DNA of 64,000 nt from Channa striata (taxonomy: Eukaryota; Chordata; Actinopteri; Anabantiformes; Channidae): assembly GCA_033026295.1 (NCBI GenBank), contig CM065168.1, positions 38,142,875-38,206,874 on the forward strand, read 5' to 3'. This document shows, one piece after another, positions 24,061 through 37,650 of the stretch (position 1 is its first letter; each line of letters begins with the position of its first letter). The position numbers and the translations under genes were made by a program. Under the pieces are notes generated by a model. The model had not been told where the DNA came from. It saw nothing but the letters and a program-made list of their open reading frames with translations, and ran no database searches.

Positions 24061-25631
24061 ATTTATTCTAAGTTTGATCAATATGCACTAACACTACAAA
24101 AAATTATTAATTACAACCTTTTATGTTTTACCTCACCTGAACTTTTAAACTGATTTATGTCCCTGTGATATTTTAAATCATCCTAGAACAGTAATAATAC
24201 ATTTAAATCCCTGACACGCTCACACACCAGGGAAAAATAACATGGTCCATAAAAGCGTAAATCATAAGGTTCGACTCAAGTCACATACTCACTGAGCTGA
24301 CAGGTTTGGCTGCTCTAAAATTAAAGCACTGACACTGACGCCAATAAAGACGCAGCAAATATTTTAATAACCAACTATGAATCTAGATGTTTGCCGCTGT
24401 AGTGACAGAAGTATTCATGCTGACATTTTCTATTCCTAAAGGCTTTTTTTAATAAACCTGCTCTGACTAAGTCTGGCTGTGACGTAGAGCAAACTGTCTT
24501 CTCCTTGGTGAATCCTTTTATTATGTCTGCATGCAACTTAAGTTACCTGTTTATCCGCGAAAACCTAGTTACATATAATGGTATTTATACTGTTTTTCAT
24601 TATTGTTTACAATTATGCACGCATGCAAACACCACTGTCTTTAGTACTTTCTTCACTCTTCGGTTTTGCATATATTCATTTGGGAGGTATTATTGCAGTT
24701 TAGCATATCTACTCACATTTCAAGACAAAAAGAGGCTGCAGAAAACAATAGTCCAATTCTGTGTTTGCAGAATATGAATAAAAAACTATTAAAATTATAA
24801 TACAGTAATTCATAGTGTTTCCTGTGAAATTGCGGAAATTAATAAAAAATAAAGTGCTACAGTTATACAGTAATTTCTGCAAACATTAATTGAACAAGAT
24901 GGTAAGGGATGGGGAGGATGGTGTATGGATTCTACTTTCTCTGAATTCTATGTTTGTGAAGTTCTCACACAAAAAGTAACCTTTCCTGATCCTTTTTGTA
25001 CTGCTAAGGCTCATTCTTTTGCATTTTGAATATGTATTTTCCCAATGATTGTAAGATAATTCATCCTTAAACAATGTAAGAAAATGTGTAGACTTTTGCT
25101 GCAGACAAAGAGCAAAGCATGAAATACTTTTTTTTTTTGTACTTTTGGGGCCCTTGTTGAAGATACAGTAACGTTGTTTTTCAATTGCTAACGTGCAACG
25201 GTCAATACTGAAACCAGTTTTTCAGCACTCTCCATGCAGTCAGCACGTTGTTTTGTTTTGTCAATCAAACAAAACAAAACAACTCTTGAAGCTCAGTATA
25301 TGTTTATTCAACCAGTCATGTATAACAAGCCTAAAAAAACAGACAGTAGCATTTATCTTTGTAGTTTTAATGATTTGTTACAATATATTTTACTATAAAT
25401 TGACATTTTGAATATTTTGATTCTTACGTGTAATAACTTGCTTTTTTCATAAAATAGAACAATAACATAAAAATTTAATAAATAAAACATGAAAAAAAAA
25501 ACAGTAATCACTCAAACAGATTGTGCAGTACTTTCACAGTGCACATCAGAGTATCAGAGGTGGTAGACGTACACAAACTCAGAACTTAAGGAAACTGAAA
25601 ATATTTGTGTAAAAATGTTTCAATATTACTG

Positions 25632-25700
25632 TATAAGATAAGATAAGATAAGACTTTATTGATCTCACAGTGGGGAAATTCTTGTGATCCAGCAGCAATA
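25632..25700. repeat. Short teleost repeat with gataa tandem start
   Basis: gataagataagataagactt followed by tattgatctcacagtgggga. This is a frequent tail-type repeat in fish. Confidence 0.6.
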
Positions 25701-27884
25701 GAACAAAGAACAAAAAATCTACACAGAACAATGTTCACTTTAGTTTAACTTTAAACCAGATAAAAAGAAATATTAAAAACAGCAGTATTAACTGTGCAAA
25801 CAAGGTATTTAAAAAAGCCAAACCTCTAATACTAAAAAATAACACAAAAATAATAAGTAATAAAAAAGGTGATAATGTCTATATTTGCTATTTTCTAATA
25901 TGTATGTAATGGAAATCAAACAACAGTATTTATTATTTTGTAGTGTGTAATGCCTGCTGTGTAGTGCAATTGTCATGAATGATAATATCAGACAAGTCAA
26001 AGGTTTAGTGAATGTAGCTTGAACTTTGGGTTTTATGTGTGTGATGCTCGTTGCCAATGCAGACTGTATAAAGGGTTTTGTAAACGTGGCTTTGGTTCTA
26101 TCTAATGCTTGATTGCAATTAATAATAAAACTGTTAAAAAATATATAAAGTCTAACTAAGGTAGTTATTTTTGCTTTACCGGTTTTTTAAATTGCTTTTT
26201 CAAACTAATCAGTCTTTTTTGCAAATCTCTACACACATTCTCACTAACCAAAATGATTTTTTCTTTTACTTGTATTTTCAGTTCATATTATGCTTGCAAA
26301 GCTGTCAACACTTTGCATCTGCTGTGACGGTTACTTGTTAGCACACAGACACATGAATCCTGCTCAACAACAATCCTTTCTTTATTTTGACACATGTCAG
26401 CCAAGAGACATAAAAGAACATAGAAATCCCCTTGTGTTTATTTAAAATAAATGACACAGCAAAGTATTTTCTATTACCACAACTTCCTTCTACTATTTTT
26501 ATACAGAATGCATGTTCATTTTTCTTGGAACTTGAAATTGTGCGCACACCATTTTAACATCTAGACATTAAAAAAAACAACTTAAAGCATTAGAAATAAA
26601 AAAAACTGCTGTAACAGTGAAGAAATGGCCTCTGGTAAATACTGAAAAAGGCTAACTTTAAGAAAGAAATAAAAACTCAAATGGCTCTGCTTCTGATGAA
26701 TCATTATGGCACAGGGCTTTTTAATAAGTGTGCATCACCATAATCTATTCCATCACCTATCTCTTATAGAGCATCAGATATAGAACAAAAAAATCAAAGA
26801 ATCTGGGAATTAAGTTAAGTTTAATTAAGTTTTTAAAAACCTGATCAGACAAATGTCCTTCAATTGTTGCTGTATTTTAAAGTGGAGGTTTCTTAATTGT
26901 TTCACACTTTTTATCATTTTTTTATTTTTTATCACACTATTTTTATCATGCTCCACTGTTACACCACATTCATCCACATACAGTTACAGTCATTTGGAGC
27001 AATTGTATGCTGCTGTTTAATGAAACTGGTCATTATTAGTAGTCCATCATAACTTCTATTTTTTCAGAACTGAGGGAAGACTACCAAACATAGGTAGAAG
27101 AGGAAAAGATGAAAGTCAACAATATGGTCAGAGTCCACAAAATAATTTGTTGAGATACAACAAAAAGTTATTGGGATCAGGGAATAAACCGAAGAATTAC
27201 TGCTTCTCACCAATTGACTGAGTTCTTCATCAGAACTGGGGTGGCATGGTGGTGTACTGCTACCTCACAACAAGTTCACAAGTTGATTTTCATATGTCAG
27301 CTGTGGCTTTTCTGTGTGGCATTTACATGTTCTCTGGTTTCTGCCCACACTCTAAAAATATGCTTAAATTGTTGTCCGTCTATGTAAACTAATAAATATT
27401 TCAGTTCTCAGATCCTCAAAAAGGTACATCAAAAACTTTGCATAAATACAATGATTTTCTGTTCTTTAAAACATTTCGAAGATCTGTGCCTTACAGGATG
27501 TACTGGTTCATACACTGGATGCATTTCAGATAAGCAGGTTACTTAGCAGGTTGCTTCAAACTAGAGATATGAAGAAAAACATTTAAACAATTCCTGCAAA
27601 GAGTTAAAAATGTGATCAAATGTATCAAAAGAAGATTTATGATTTTTAAGATTTAATGTAGATCCTAAGACCAATATCTGAATCTCAAAATATAAATCTA
27701 AAATAAAAGCTGAGGTCTTTCAAACAAAGCGTGTGAGATAAAAACACCTCAAAAACTTTAAGAACCTGTTAGGCAAGAACACATCAGTTCTCAGCAGCTA
27801 CATTTATAGAGAATGTGAAATTGGACAAAATGACATAAAAAATGTAGGAGAAAACAATCTTGAGAAAAAAATATCTTTGTAATT

Positions 27885-28200
27885 TTCCTTCCCACTGTAT
27901 TATCTGCAGTATATGACTTAAAATTTTTCTTGTACATTGAAGTCTATCTTTGTAGTTCTACACCAAAGTTATTAAAACCATTAAAATCACTTGGATGAAT
28001 GGACATAACTAACTGGGAGGTATAAAACAAGCTTTGTAAGTTAAAAGTAATGTAAAGTAATCGTCTATTCACGACTTCTATAAATGGACAATAATGACTA
28101 CATGGGAGGGTTTAAAAATGGGCTTTGTAAACTACTCATAAAAGATGCATAAAACATGCATAATTATAGGTTTGGTGCTCTGCATTAATTAGTTTGGATG
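27885..28200 (+). repeat. Local dispersed repeat family, copy 2
   Basis: Contains ctgcagtatatgactt, atcacttggatgaatggaca, an internally doubled actgggaggtataaaa / catgggagggtttaaaa motif, tttgtaaactact and gcataattataggtttggtg. Matches copy 1 (inverted) and copy 3. Confidence 0.65.
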
Positions 28201-28564
28201 TGCATAAAAGGATGTGCAATCGACTAATTGTTGGTGCTGCGCCTCATAAAGGTCATGGTCTATTTTACTTGTTAAAACAGGTGTTTCAGCAGCAGCCAGG
28301 TCTGCAATAATGAATCCATGACAACCAATGTTCGCTCAGGGAATTGAGACGGTTTGTCTCTTCTTCCAGCCGTTGGCTACAACTCCCGACATCTTTTTAT
28401 TTTAACATGTATGTGTTTAAATTGATTTCTTAATTTTTTTTAAGAAAGGGCCACAAGGGACATTTTTGAGTTTTGTGGATTTTTTATCCTTTTTCTCTGC
28501 TTAGCACTGAGCTTTTTGAATTCTACTTGTACTTTTGTAATATATAATTTAGATCTTCATAATT

Positions 28565-28815
28565 TTATTCCCATCCGATCACTGTGTGATCTGCAGTATT
28601 TGACTTTAGATCCACTCTTCCTGTGCATTCAAATGACAGTTTGAGGTCATACAGTAAGTGACATAAACAGTGTAATTACTTGATAATTGGAGATTCATGA
28701 CTGCCTGGGAGGTTTAAAATGGACTTTGTAAACTACTAAAAAGTAATCTCAAGAGTAATAAATACAAGAAAAGATGCATAATCATAGGTTTGGTGCTCGG
28801 AATTAGCTGACTAAT
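28565..28815 (+). repeat. Local dispersed repeat family, copy 3
   Basis: Contains gatctgcagtatttgacttt, tgcctgggaggtttaaaa, actttgtaaactact and catcataggtttggtgct-like text (gcataatcataggtttggtg). A fainter fragment lies at about 29595-29650 (gtaatctgcagtggatgac). Confidence 0.6.
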
Positions 28816-29819
28816 GCACTGTTTGCCAGTTCTACCAATCTTTAGCCAGCAGAACCAATTTCAACATCTTAAGTGAGGCAGATTTTAATATTGTTGCTTG
28901 TTTTCTGGAGTAAAATAAGGCATCTCATGAGGTAGACTACATCAGGTGTTTTTATTATTATTATTAATGATATACATTCCATACTTTCTGTATGAACTGT
29001 ACTACATAGAGGCTATATTATTCCCTGAATGGGGAAGATGGCTCACAAACAAAGCTCTGCCGCTCCCTTATCCACAGGCTTGTCAGCCAGTCTATAATTA
29101 TACTGCTGTGCCAGGTTTCACTGTCACGTAATGTCAAAAGCCAACTGTTTTTTTCCGTAAGCCAAATGAATGATAAGGCAATAAAGTTCTAACATAGTTT
29201 CAGAAAGAAATGCCCTGCTTTTTTCTAGCCTTAATTGGTACTGCATACCAAACCAAATTATAGTGATGTGGGTACAATATCCAGAGTTTACTTTCGTTCA
29301 CCTTGGAACAGACAATTGTTAATAGTAGAATCCCCACCACTAAAAAATATGCTTAAAGTTTACATCATTGAGTTTTTTTTGCATGTAGAGCTTGATCTGT
29401 GATGACAAATATATTTTGAAATCTAATCACAATCTAATTGGTAATTGAAAGAGTTTCTGAGGGGGACAAAGTCAGTGCATAAATAAAAGCACAAAATGTT
29501 TAATACTTTTGTATGTCAAAATAGTTTGTAGCTCTGGCATTTTCCAAGCATCCAACATGCAATTGATTGGTTAAACAGCTTAATTTGTATCCTTCTATTT
29601 TTCCCATTCATTGGGTAATCTGCAGTGGATGACAATAAATTTATTCTTAGTTAGTACCTAGTGCTAGGTAAACATGGGGAAGGTTGTCAAAGCACAATAA
29701 TATACTGTACTTTATCATTTGGTTATATTTTGTAATGAGAATCTGAATGAGCAAAATGATTAGTATCTAAAACTGTAAAATTAGTGTTTACCGTAAAGTT
29801 TAACTGAATGAAAAATAAA

Positions 29820-30510
29820 TTCAACCTCAGGCTCACATATCACATCAGCATGCAAATCTGAAGAGACTAAGCCTTCATCATGTGACGTTAAAAGATGACA
29901 ATGAGGCAACAGAACATTTTTACAACGGTTTTCACAAACTGAATTTTTTATCTTTGTTCGCCAGGCGATGAAACAGGTGCTGTGAAAGGAACCAATGTCT
30001 GACAAGTGAGGGGTTAACTGATTGAATGACATATTTGTCCCTTGGTTTCCCTGTGTGTGGCCAGTATGGCATTGATGTTCACACCGGTGCACATTCCGAA
30101 CATTATTGATAAATGTTACTCCAAATTAAGATTTCTAACCTGACAATAGTTCTAATAGTAAATTAGAGTTGAACTCTGTCACTCTTTAAGAAAAATCAAG
30201 GCAGCATACAACATCACAACATAAAGAGGTCAATAAAGAGTAGTCAGAGAAGAAGGAAGAAGATGCAATTAAGGAGGATCCACTGAGGATGCTGTGCAGA
30301 ATGATGATAAAGTGGGTGAAAACACAGAGCAACTATGGAATCTTTATAATAATAATAACAATAATAATAATAAATGTATTTGTTGCCAGCGCAGCCCCAT
30401 AACAAGTTTCCAATCAAATTACTTGCTCAGTACACAGTGATGGAAGTTAACAACAGAGATATTCTACACATTATGCAAAAAGTAATGGCATTTTTGTAAG
30501 ACTAAAATAA
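29820..30510 (+). pseudogene. Decayed partial duplicate of zfp91 (exons 3, 4 and 6 region)
   Basis: Colinear with 32190-33030 of the real gene. The end of exon 3 is recognisable (gcatgcaaatctgaagagac), but its splice donor is changed from gta to acg. Exon 4 follows (ggtgctgtgaaaggaa, then gtgagg). Exon 5 is missing. The exon 6 equivalent starts at about 30191 without a proper acceptor and has in-frame stops. Introns and the downstream intron also align. It lies 1 kb above the zfp91 promoter on the same strand, so it is a segmental duplicate, not a retrocopy. Confidence 0.8.
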
Positions 30511-31059
30511 TCCAGACTATAGATTAGAAGAATAAATTCTTGTGAAGTAAAATAAAATATAATAATAAAAAATAAGGGTTTTCCTTGAAACTGTAATGGA
30601 AACAAGTAAATCTAATATAATATATATATATATAAGATGGAATTATTAAAGTACAACTATCTCACAACTATTCTTTTAAGCGCAGCACATGAAAATGTAC
30701 TAAGGTGGCTACCACCTCTGTACTGCACACAATGATCAAAGGAATTATGGTGACATAGGAGACATCTTACAAAAATTAATACAATTTACACATTCAATGT
30801 TTCAGAATTTTTAAAGAAAAGACAGATAAGGGATGTGCTTTTATATGTTTTTAATCAACATTTTTGTGTGGAAAAAAGAACCTCAAGAGACAGTTTATTA
30901 ATTAAAGAAGAGTAATTTTAAATGGATCTAAATGTTGTAGTGTATGGGGACCTTGAATTATTACATTGAAAAAACTATAGTTGATCAACCTTTCAACAAG
31001 TGTAGCGCAGACGTGTACAGGTGCTAATTACAACTACACTTCCCATAACCACCCTGGGC

Positions 31060-31760
31060 ATTAGTATGGAAGCTTTTGAGACCAAACATAATACTTCCGC
31101 ATATTCGCAGCTCCGCGGCTTTTCTTAAAGGAGACGCATCTCAATCAGGCCTGGTTTCGGTCTAAGAAATAGCAGGTTTGCTATAGCTTTAAGAGGAAAA
31201 TAATACGGAGCGTTTCTAAAATTTTATTTTTTATTAAACTTATTAATTTTTAAAACCTATAATCTAGTTAATGCTTGTGTAGTGGCCGTCCATTTAAGTT
31301 GACCGAGCTAACGTGAACGACGGTGGGGCCTTGTGCGTCGGCCAGAGATGTTTTTACTTCATAACTAATAAAAAAAATAAGTCTGTGTAGGACATAACAG
31401 CTACATAAACGAGGCATGAATGTGGAGAAAGACGATGTCTTAGTTTCTCGGACCGGAACTGCGACAACTACAAACCCACCGGAGGCCTCTAAACCATCCC
31501 TGGACTCAAGCGGATCGTCAGGCCGCGTAAGAGGAAGTAAACGACGGGGCAAACTCGCGGTGACCCCGTCGTGTTCCGAGCACTGTCGCGCTGGGACCGG
31601 GAGCTGTTCGCGTGTTTTGCGAGCCAGGGCTGTTGTATCTGGCACCGCTACTGACGCCGAAAATGCACATGACGAGAAAAGACCAGCCCGTGTGCGTCGA
31701 ACGCGTGGGAAACGAGCAGGATCCTGCTCCAGAAATACACCTGCCATGCAGTAAGTGCGT
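31060..31760 (+). promoter_or_regulatory. zfp91: CpG-rich promoter/5' end of zfp91
   Basis: CpG density rises sharply against the AT-rich background, from the cgcagctccgcgg stretch near 31110 through coding exon 1. No TATA box is evident. This fits a housekeeping-type promoter. Confidence 0.6.
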
Positions 31761-34700
31761 GCTGGAATTATTCTCAATCACTTTGCTGCGCAGAAACCGC
31801 CAGCAGTTGCACAGCCAGGACGCTTGGGTTTGTTGTAGGAAGTGTGTTATAGGACAGAGGGGTTCTTAAAGCTGTAGACTGACCTTATGTTGCTTTTATG
31901 ACCCTACCTTTGTTCAGCAAAACATAACTGCAGTTTTATTTAGATTTGCACCTAACGGTCAGACTATGTCTTTCACGCAGAAATGCCATAAAGAAATCTA
32001 CAACTAAACAAGGTAAAATGACATAAGTTGCAGTCCGTTACATGTCTAGGCAGCAGTAGCATTCATCTTGTATTGTGTTATCTTGGGCACTAATAATGGG
32101 GCAAATTGATTCCCTCAGCATCCAAAACCACTCTTGGACAACAACGGTCCAGATCTGGTGGCGTAAAGGGCAAACTGAAATCTCCTGCCTTGCACAGCAC
32201 ACAAGCGACAGCATGCAAGCCTGAAGAGACAGAGGCATCATCATGTGGTATTATTATCACTGCATACTGTCCAGTATTGTAAGTCAGCAGTAATGTCAAA
32301 CTGAAATTCATTATCTCTGTTTTTCAGGAGAGGAACCCGCTGCTGTGAAAGGAAGTGACAAGTGAGTGTTCAACCCATCAAAGAAGCACCACAGAATATG
32401 TTGTATTTTTCCTTGGTTTATCTGTGTAAATTTAATTGTGGCCAGTATGGTGTTGATGTCCATGTTAGTGTTGCAGATTTAGATGCAGCTCCCAATGAGG
32501 AACTTCCATTTAGAGATGATCCTAATGATCTCATCTGTAAACCCGAGGCAATGTTTGCAGATAAAGCTGCCTGTACTTAACGAGTATTAGTCGTAAATGT
32601 CACTTTAAATGAAGATTTTTAACAATGATAGTTTTAATAGTAAACTAGGATTTAACTCTGTCACTGTAGAGAAAAATCAAGGCGGTGTACGGCGTCACAA
32701 CAAAAAGAGGTCAAGCAAGAGGACTCAGAGAAGAAGGAAGAAGGTGGAATTAAAGAGGAAGAATCCACTGAGGAGCTTGGGCAGAATGAAGATAAAGTGG
32801 GTGAAAACACAGAGCAGCCATCCCGGAAGTAAGTATGGAATCTTTATTTTTATAATATTAATACAATTATCCCATAACTAGCTTTACTGCACAGATGTTT
32901 CCAATCAAATTATTTGCTTATTTACAAAATGATTCTTCACTGCACAGTAATTGAAGCTAACAACGCAGATATTCTACTCATGATGTAAAAAAGCAATGAC
33001 ATTTTTTTGTCAGACCCCTGAAACTAAAAGTACAGCACATGTTCTCACAGACATAATGTCAATAAAAAAACTGCAAACATATGTTCTTTTTTTACTGTCA
33101 TTGTCAATAGAAGACATTTAAGAAATACATTAACTGTATAACATTTAAGGCATAAATTATTATTAAACATTAAACATTTACTTTTTTATTTTTTCCTTTT
33201 TAGGCGAGGCAGGCGTCAAAAAGATAGCGAAGCTCCTCGGCAACCAAAAAAAAGGTTTGTCCTTTTATTGCCATATTATTTACCACTTACTTACTTGGGT
33301 AGAGCACGATTATTACAAATGTTCTTTTTCATAGGAAAAAGCCCCCAGTGCAATATGTTCGCTGTGAAATAGAGGGCTGTGGTACTGTCTTAGCACATCC
33401 ACGCTATTTACAGGTACGATATTCGATCACCTGCAACCACCCACATCCCCAGATATGTTTAATTTCTGGTTTTTCTAGTAGCCAAAATATTACTTTTATA
33501 TTATTACATATGCAGAGTTTTCTCTTCTCTTAATTTCAGCACCATATAAAATACCAGCACTTGTTAAAAAAGAAGTATGTGTGTGATCACCCTTCATGTG
33601 GACGCTTGTTTCGTCTGCAGAAACAACTGTTGCGTCATGCCAAACACCACACAGGTAATGTTAAAGCACAGATCTTTGTATTAAGCAATGTTAAAACTGG
33701 ATGTTGCATTTATCTTTCATCGCCAAGACGTGGTTTGGTCATTTTCTTTGTCTAAAGTGTCCTTGGTTGGTCATTTGTGTTTGTCATCTATCTTTTAGAT
33801 CAAAGAGACTACATCTGTGAGTATTGCGCTCGGGCCTTCAAGAGCTCCCATAACCTAGCTGTGCACAGGATGATCCACACAGGAGAGAAGCCAATACAGT
33901 AAGTGGACTCATTTTACTTTCCTATGATGATATGCTCAGCAGGAGGAAGGAAATGCAAAATATTATGAGTCTGGCTTAGATCCATTGTTACAAATTAGAA
34001 CAAACATTCTAAAAATTCAGTTCTGTCTGTTTACAATAGCCCGATAATTTAAGCTGGATGTCTGCTGGTTCTCAGTAAATTGCTCTACAACTGGAAGTAA
34101 AGTATCCAGGTCAACTGAAGTGAGTTTGGACTAAAACCTCTTCTCTGTCTCCACCTTGTGACAGGTGTGAAATCTGCGGCTTCACCTGCCGTCAGAAGGC
34201 CTCCTTAAACTGGCACATGAAGAAGCATGATGCAGAAGCCTCCTACCAGTTCTCTTGCTCCATTTGTGGCAAGAAGTTTGAGAAAAAGGACTCTGTCATT
34301 GCTCACAAGGCCAAGAGCCACCCTGAGGTACTTATAGCTGAGGCCATAGCAGCTAATGGGGGCTCAGTAATAAGCAGTCCCACCCCAGTCTCAGAGAGTG
34401 CCCCGGTGCTCACCCAGCCTGACCAGCCCTCTGTTGGCCAGGAAAACCAAGGAGTAGTGGGTGATACGCTCACATCACTACAGCAGGTGGTGCTTCCACT
34501 CACTCCCCAGACTCCAGTAGATGTAGATCAGGGCCAGTTTCTTCAACTGCCCACACATCATGTGGTTCAGGTGGGACATCAGCAGCAAGCCCCTGCCCTG
34601 CTGCACCTCACCCCTGTTTCTCCCGCTCACATCTCCAGTATCAGCCAGCCACAGCTCATCCAGCTCCCCACCATCCCTGCCACCACAGTCACATCCATGA

Positions 34701-34993
34701 CCACTGTGGACTCCCAGAGCAGCCTCCTCACACTGAGCTCTGTCACCACCCTGGCTCCCCAGCAGGACTTGCAGTGGAGCAGGGGGGGTGATGAGGTTGC
34801 ACACATCCCCGGGGAGGGGGAGCTGTGGGACAGGGTGATAGTTGGCGGTTGCCATGAAGGTGTTGGGGAGATTATGTGGGAGGGTAACAGAGAGATGAAG
34901 AAGGACGATGGGGGGGTTATTTGGGAACGTGAAGGAGACAGACAGATTGTGTTGCAGTGCACTGAAGCTCATGGACAATTTAATGTAGGGTGA
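31416..34993 (+). CDS. zfp91: ZFP91, five-C2H2-finger atypical E3 ubiquitin ligase
   Basis: Eleven coding exons: 31416-31750, 31981-32012, 32119-32247, 32328-32361, 32469-32552, 32670-32828, 33204-33254, 33335-33413, 33540-33654, 33799-33898, 34165-34993. All phases join into 648 aa. The N-terminal half is basic, acidic and disordered, with the PFRDDP motif near the middle. Five C2H2 fingers run from about residue 283 to 424, starting QYVRCEIEGCGTVLAHPRYL and ending CSICGKKFEKKDSVIAHKAK. These are nearly identical to mammalian ZFP91, which adds K63-linked ubiquitin to NIK in non-canonical NF-kB signalling. After the fingers comes a Gln/Pro/Thr-rich tail of about 220 residues, longer than I recall in mammals (human about 570 aa in all). 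Exon 5 has a weak donor (aat/gtttgc); it is the only phase-compatible site I found. Confidence 0.93.
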
Positions 34994-36160
34994 CGGCTAC
35001 AGACACAGGAACAACATGAACAGTAAGTTGATTTGAAAAGACTGAAGGATTAGCCAAAAGTTGATAAGCTGAGTAAATATTTGAAATAATTTACCCAATG
35101 GAGTATAATAAAATATTCATATACATTAAACAGCCACAGAGCTACAGGGCCAATAGTAAATATTCACCTTCCCTTTGTTTTGCTAATATTAATGAAGGTC
35201 ATGGTCAATGAAATTTGGCTTTTTAAAGACGTGAAAATCATGGCCAAATGAAGATCACTTGAGTACAATAAATGTAGTATAAATACATCTGTATCTGGAA
35301 TGAATCGGTATCCTGGCCAAAATCTGAAGTCCTGAATTATTCTTCCGTAGAATAGCTTACTGTTCTTTTGTTTTAATTATGTACATTTTGGCAGGGATAA
35401 TTAACCATTAAGTGGCCCAGTGATTTACTAGTTAAATTCACAATAACTTATGTTTATCAAAAAACTTTTTTATTAATTTTTAATAAATTCAGATTACTTC
35501 GAGAGATTAGTTTTTTTTTACTTTGGTATAAAAGTAATTCTTTTTGTCCAAAAGGTCAAATTAAATCAGCCATGATTCACTGTTCTAAAAAACAAATGGA
35601 AAACTCGCAAAGAGTGGGGCTTCTAATAGGCATTGTATTTTATGTCAGGGAGAATAATTTATGAATAAAAATGTAGATTACAATATTACTTTTCCTACAT
35701 AATGAATATTTTTGAACGTTTTGGTTTTTGTTACCTTGTGTTTGTATTTTTAAAAATTAAAAAGACTGAAATATGGTTGAGGAAAGTACAAGTAAGTCTC
35801 GGTTTACGTTGAGGTTTATTTCCTCAATGTCTTTCACTTCACTAGTAGTGAAATTACTTTCTCTAAAGCTTGTACACCATTTTATTCAGTCATTACCAAT
35901 CCTTGTGTTATTCATTTTTTTTACAGGAAAACTTTAACATGCAGCAGTATCATGATCACAAACCACAGAAGACTTGTCCACATGGTCTATAAAATTATAC
36001 TTGTCAGCAATTTTCTTTTAAAGCTTTGTTGTTAAAAACTAAATATACCTCTGTACACTTTCAATACTACTGAGCACCCATAAACTTATCTTAATTTATA
36101 AGAAAATGTATTGAGAATAAAATCTATTTGCTTTATTTACTGGAATAAACAAGTTATCTT
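34994..36160 (+). other. zfp91: Probable zfp91 3'UTR
   Basis: AT-rich non-coding DNA after the stop, with AATAAA signals at about 36116 (gagaataaaatc) and 36146 (ggaataaac), and an earlier one near 35108. The true end is unknown. After about 36180 I see only AT-rich DNA and fragments of the ACTTTTACT-type fish repeat (about 36430-36990). Confidence 0.45.
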
Positions 36161-37119
36161 CTCAAAATGTTCTGTATTTGTCAATGTGCTCTCTACTGGA
36201 TACAATATATCAGATCTTTTGTAAATTATTAATTTATTTTGATAAATGTTAAAATGCTCAATTAATGTGTACAGACTTAGTAGTCACGTTAAATCGAAAG
36301 TGTTTGTTTGAACATTACGACAAATCCTTTAGAATTATTTATACACTTAATTTTGACTTTTGGAGCAAACAATATATAGAGCTTTATATGGTAAAGATTA
36401 AGCTATATTACTAGCTTTACGTATTATCAGCAGGTTACTTTATGATAACGCATTGTCCTAACATTTTTTTAGGATCTGAATCTGCAAAGAGTAACTAGTA
36501 ACTAAAGCTATAACAAAAATATATTTCTCTCAACGGTTGCATAGTTAAAGTTAAATAGTTCACCAAAACAGTAGAGTATCTCGAGACTGTTTCTTTGTTT
36601 CTTACCAAATCTTTACATAGACAGCTTTTTTGTGGTCCTACAATTTGAAAAAGTTTTTCAAATTACTGCCTACGGTGTAAATCACGCACCAACCAGAGCA
36701 GCATTTACTCCTGTTGGTATTAATATTAAAAGTATAAAAGTAAAAAACACATGTGTCATTGTGTGTTAACCATCTGTCAACACATGAAGTGATTAGAATC
36801 AGCAGTGGTTGTTGGCCCTTATTGTTTTTATTAATTACTCTGCATGTTTTACCATAATTACCATAATCAGCATTGTTTAAATACAGTGCTCTTTAGCGAC
36901 GTGCTTTTACTGTGAGTAAAATGTAGAGAATGTGCTTGGTACTTTTACTGGAGTTTGCAGTGGTACATATATTAAGCCAGTACTTTTCCTTCCGGGTATG
37001 CTTTTTGGACTCACACATCTCTGCTCTCGGTGCTCAGACTGACCCTCTGTAACAATAAAAACAATATTTTACTGAGTTTTAAACATTTGTGTGTTACAGT
37101 CCACCCCGTTTCCACACAA

Positions 37120-37650
37120 CACGCTTTTCCATTTGTATAGTTTGTTTAGTGCTGGGTGGGACACACGATGACGTTTTGGGGAGTGAAGGGGCCTCCTGTG
37201 CGTCCCCCAAGTCCGCCCCTGTGGCTTGCGGAACCAATTAAATGCCCCGTATTTGCGTGAGTGCCAACGAACACACCGACCGGAGCTCGCTGCTCTGAAC
37301 CTCCGGTCCGAACCTCCAAACTGCTGAGGTATTAAAAAAACCCGAAAACGCGTGTGAACACGTTTGTCGGTGCCGGTGTTCGTCCAGCTTCGCTGCTAAG
37401 CCACAGATATTAACAGGGCTGGAGGCTGCAAATGGCAGAGCAGGACAAGCAGCAGATACCCGAGCTGGGCACGCCGGAGCCTGGCGGGTCGCGCACCGGG
37501 AGAGCGGTGGCTCTTGCGCGGCTGCTTCACCACGAATGCAGCGGTCTGCTCCAGCTATACGTGAGTTATGCGTGTGCGCAGTTGTCGTGCTCACCTTCCC
37601 GTTACTTGTGGCTTTAACGCGTCCATGTTTCTGGCTCCGGCGCAGTTGCT
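37120..37650 (+). promoter_or_regulatory. cntf: CpG-rich 5' end of cntf
   Basis: GC- and CpG-rich segment around coding exon 1 (for example cgaacacaccgaccggagct). No clear TATA box at a fixed distance. Confidence 0.5.

Larger units (their letters stand above)
23420..29780. other. Gene-free region with repeats
   Basis: 6.4 kb without a supportable gene. It holds a (CCAT)n/(CA)n tract at 23873-23928, the ggggttcagtgtcttg repeat at 23963-24060, a gataagataagataagactt repeat at 25632-25700, and two or three copies of the local repeat family described at 3430-3745. ORFs up to 90 aa show no domain. Confidence 0.55.

Noticed and set aside
29781..30092. 103-aa minus-strand ORF
   Set aside because: Antisense to the decayed zfp91 duplicate; no domain.
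31268..31869. Overlapping ORFs of 85-169 aa on both strands near the zfp91 start
   Set aside because: CpG-island by-products; only the frame from 31416 joins in phase with the later zfp91 exons.
34303..34978. Antisense ORFs up to 166 aa across the last zfp91 exon
   Set aside because: Opposite strand of a clearly coding exon; no domain.
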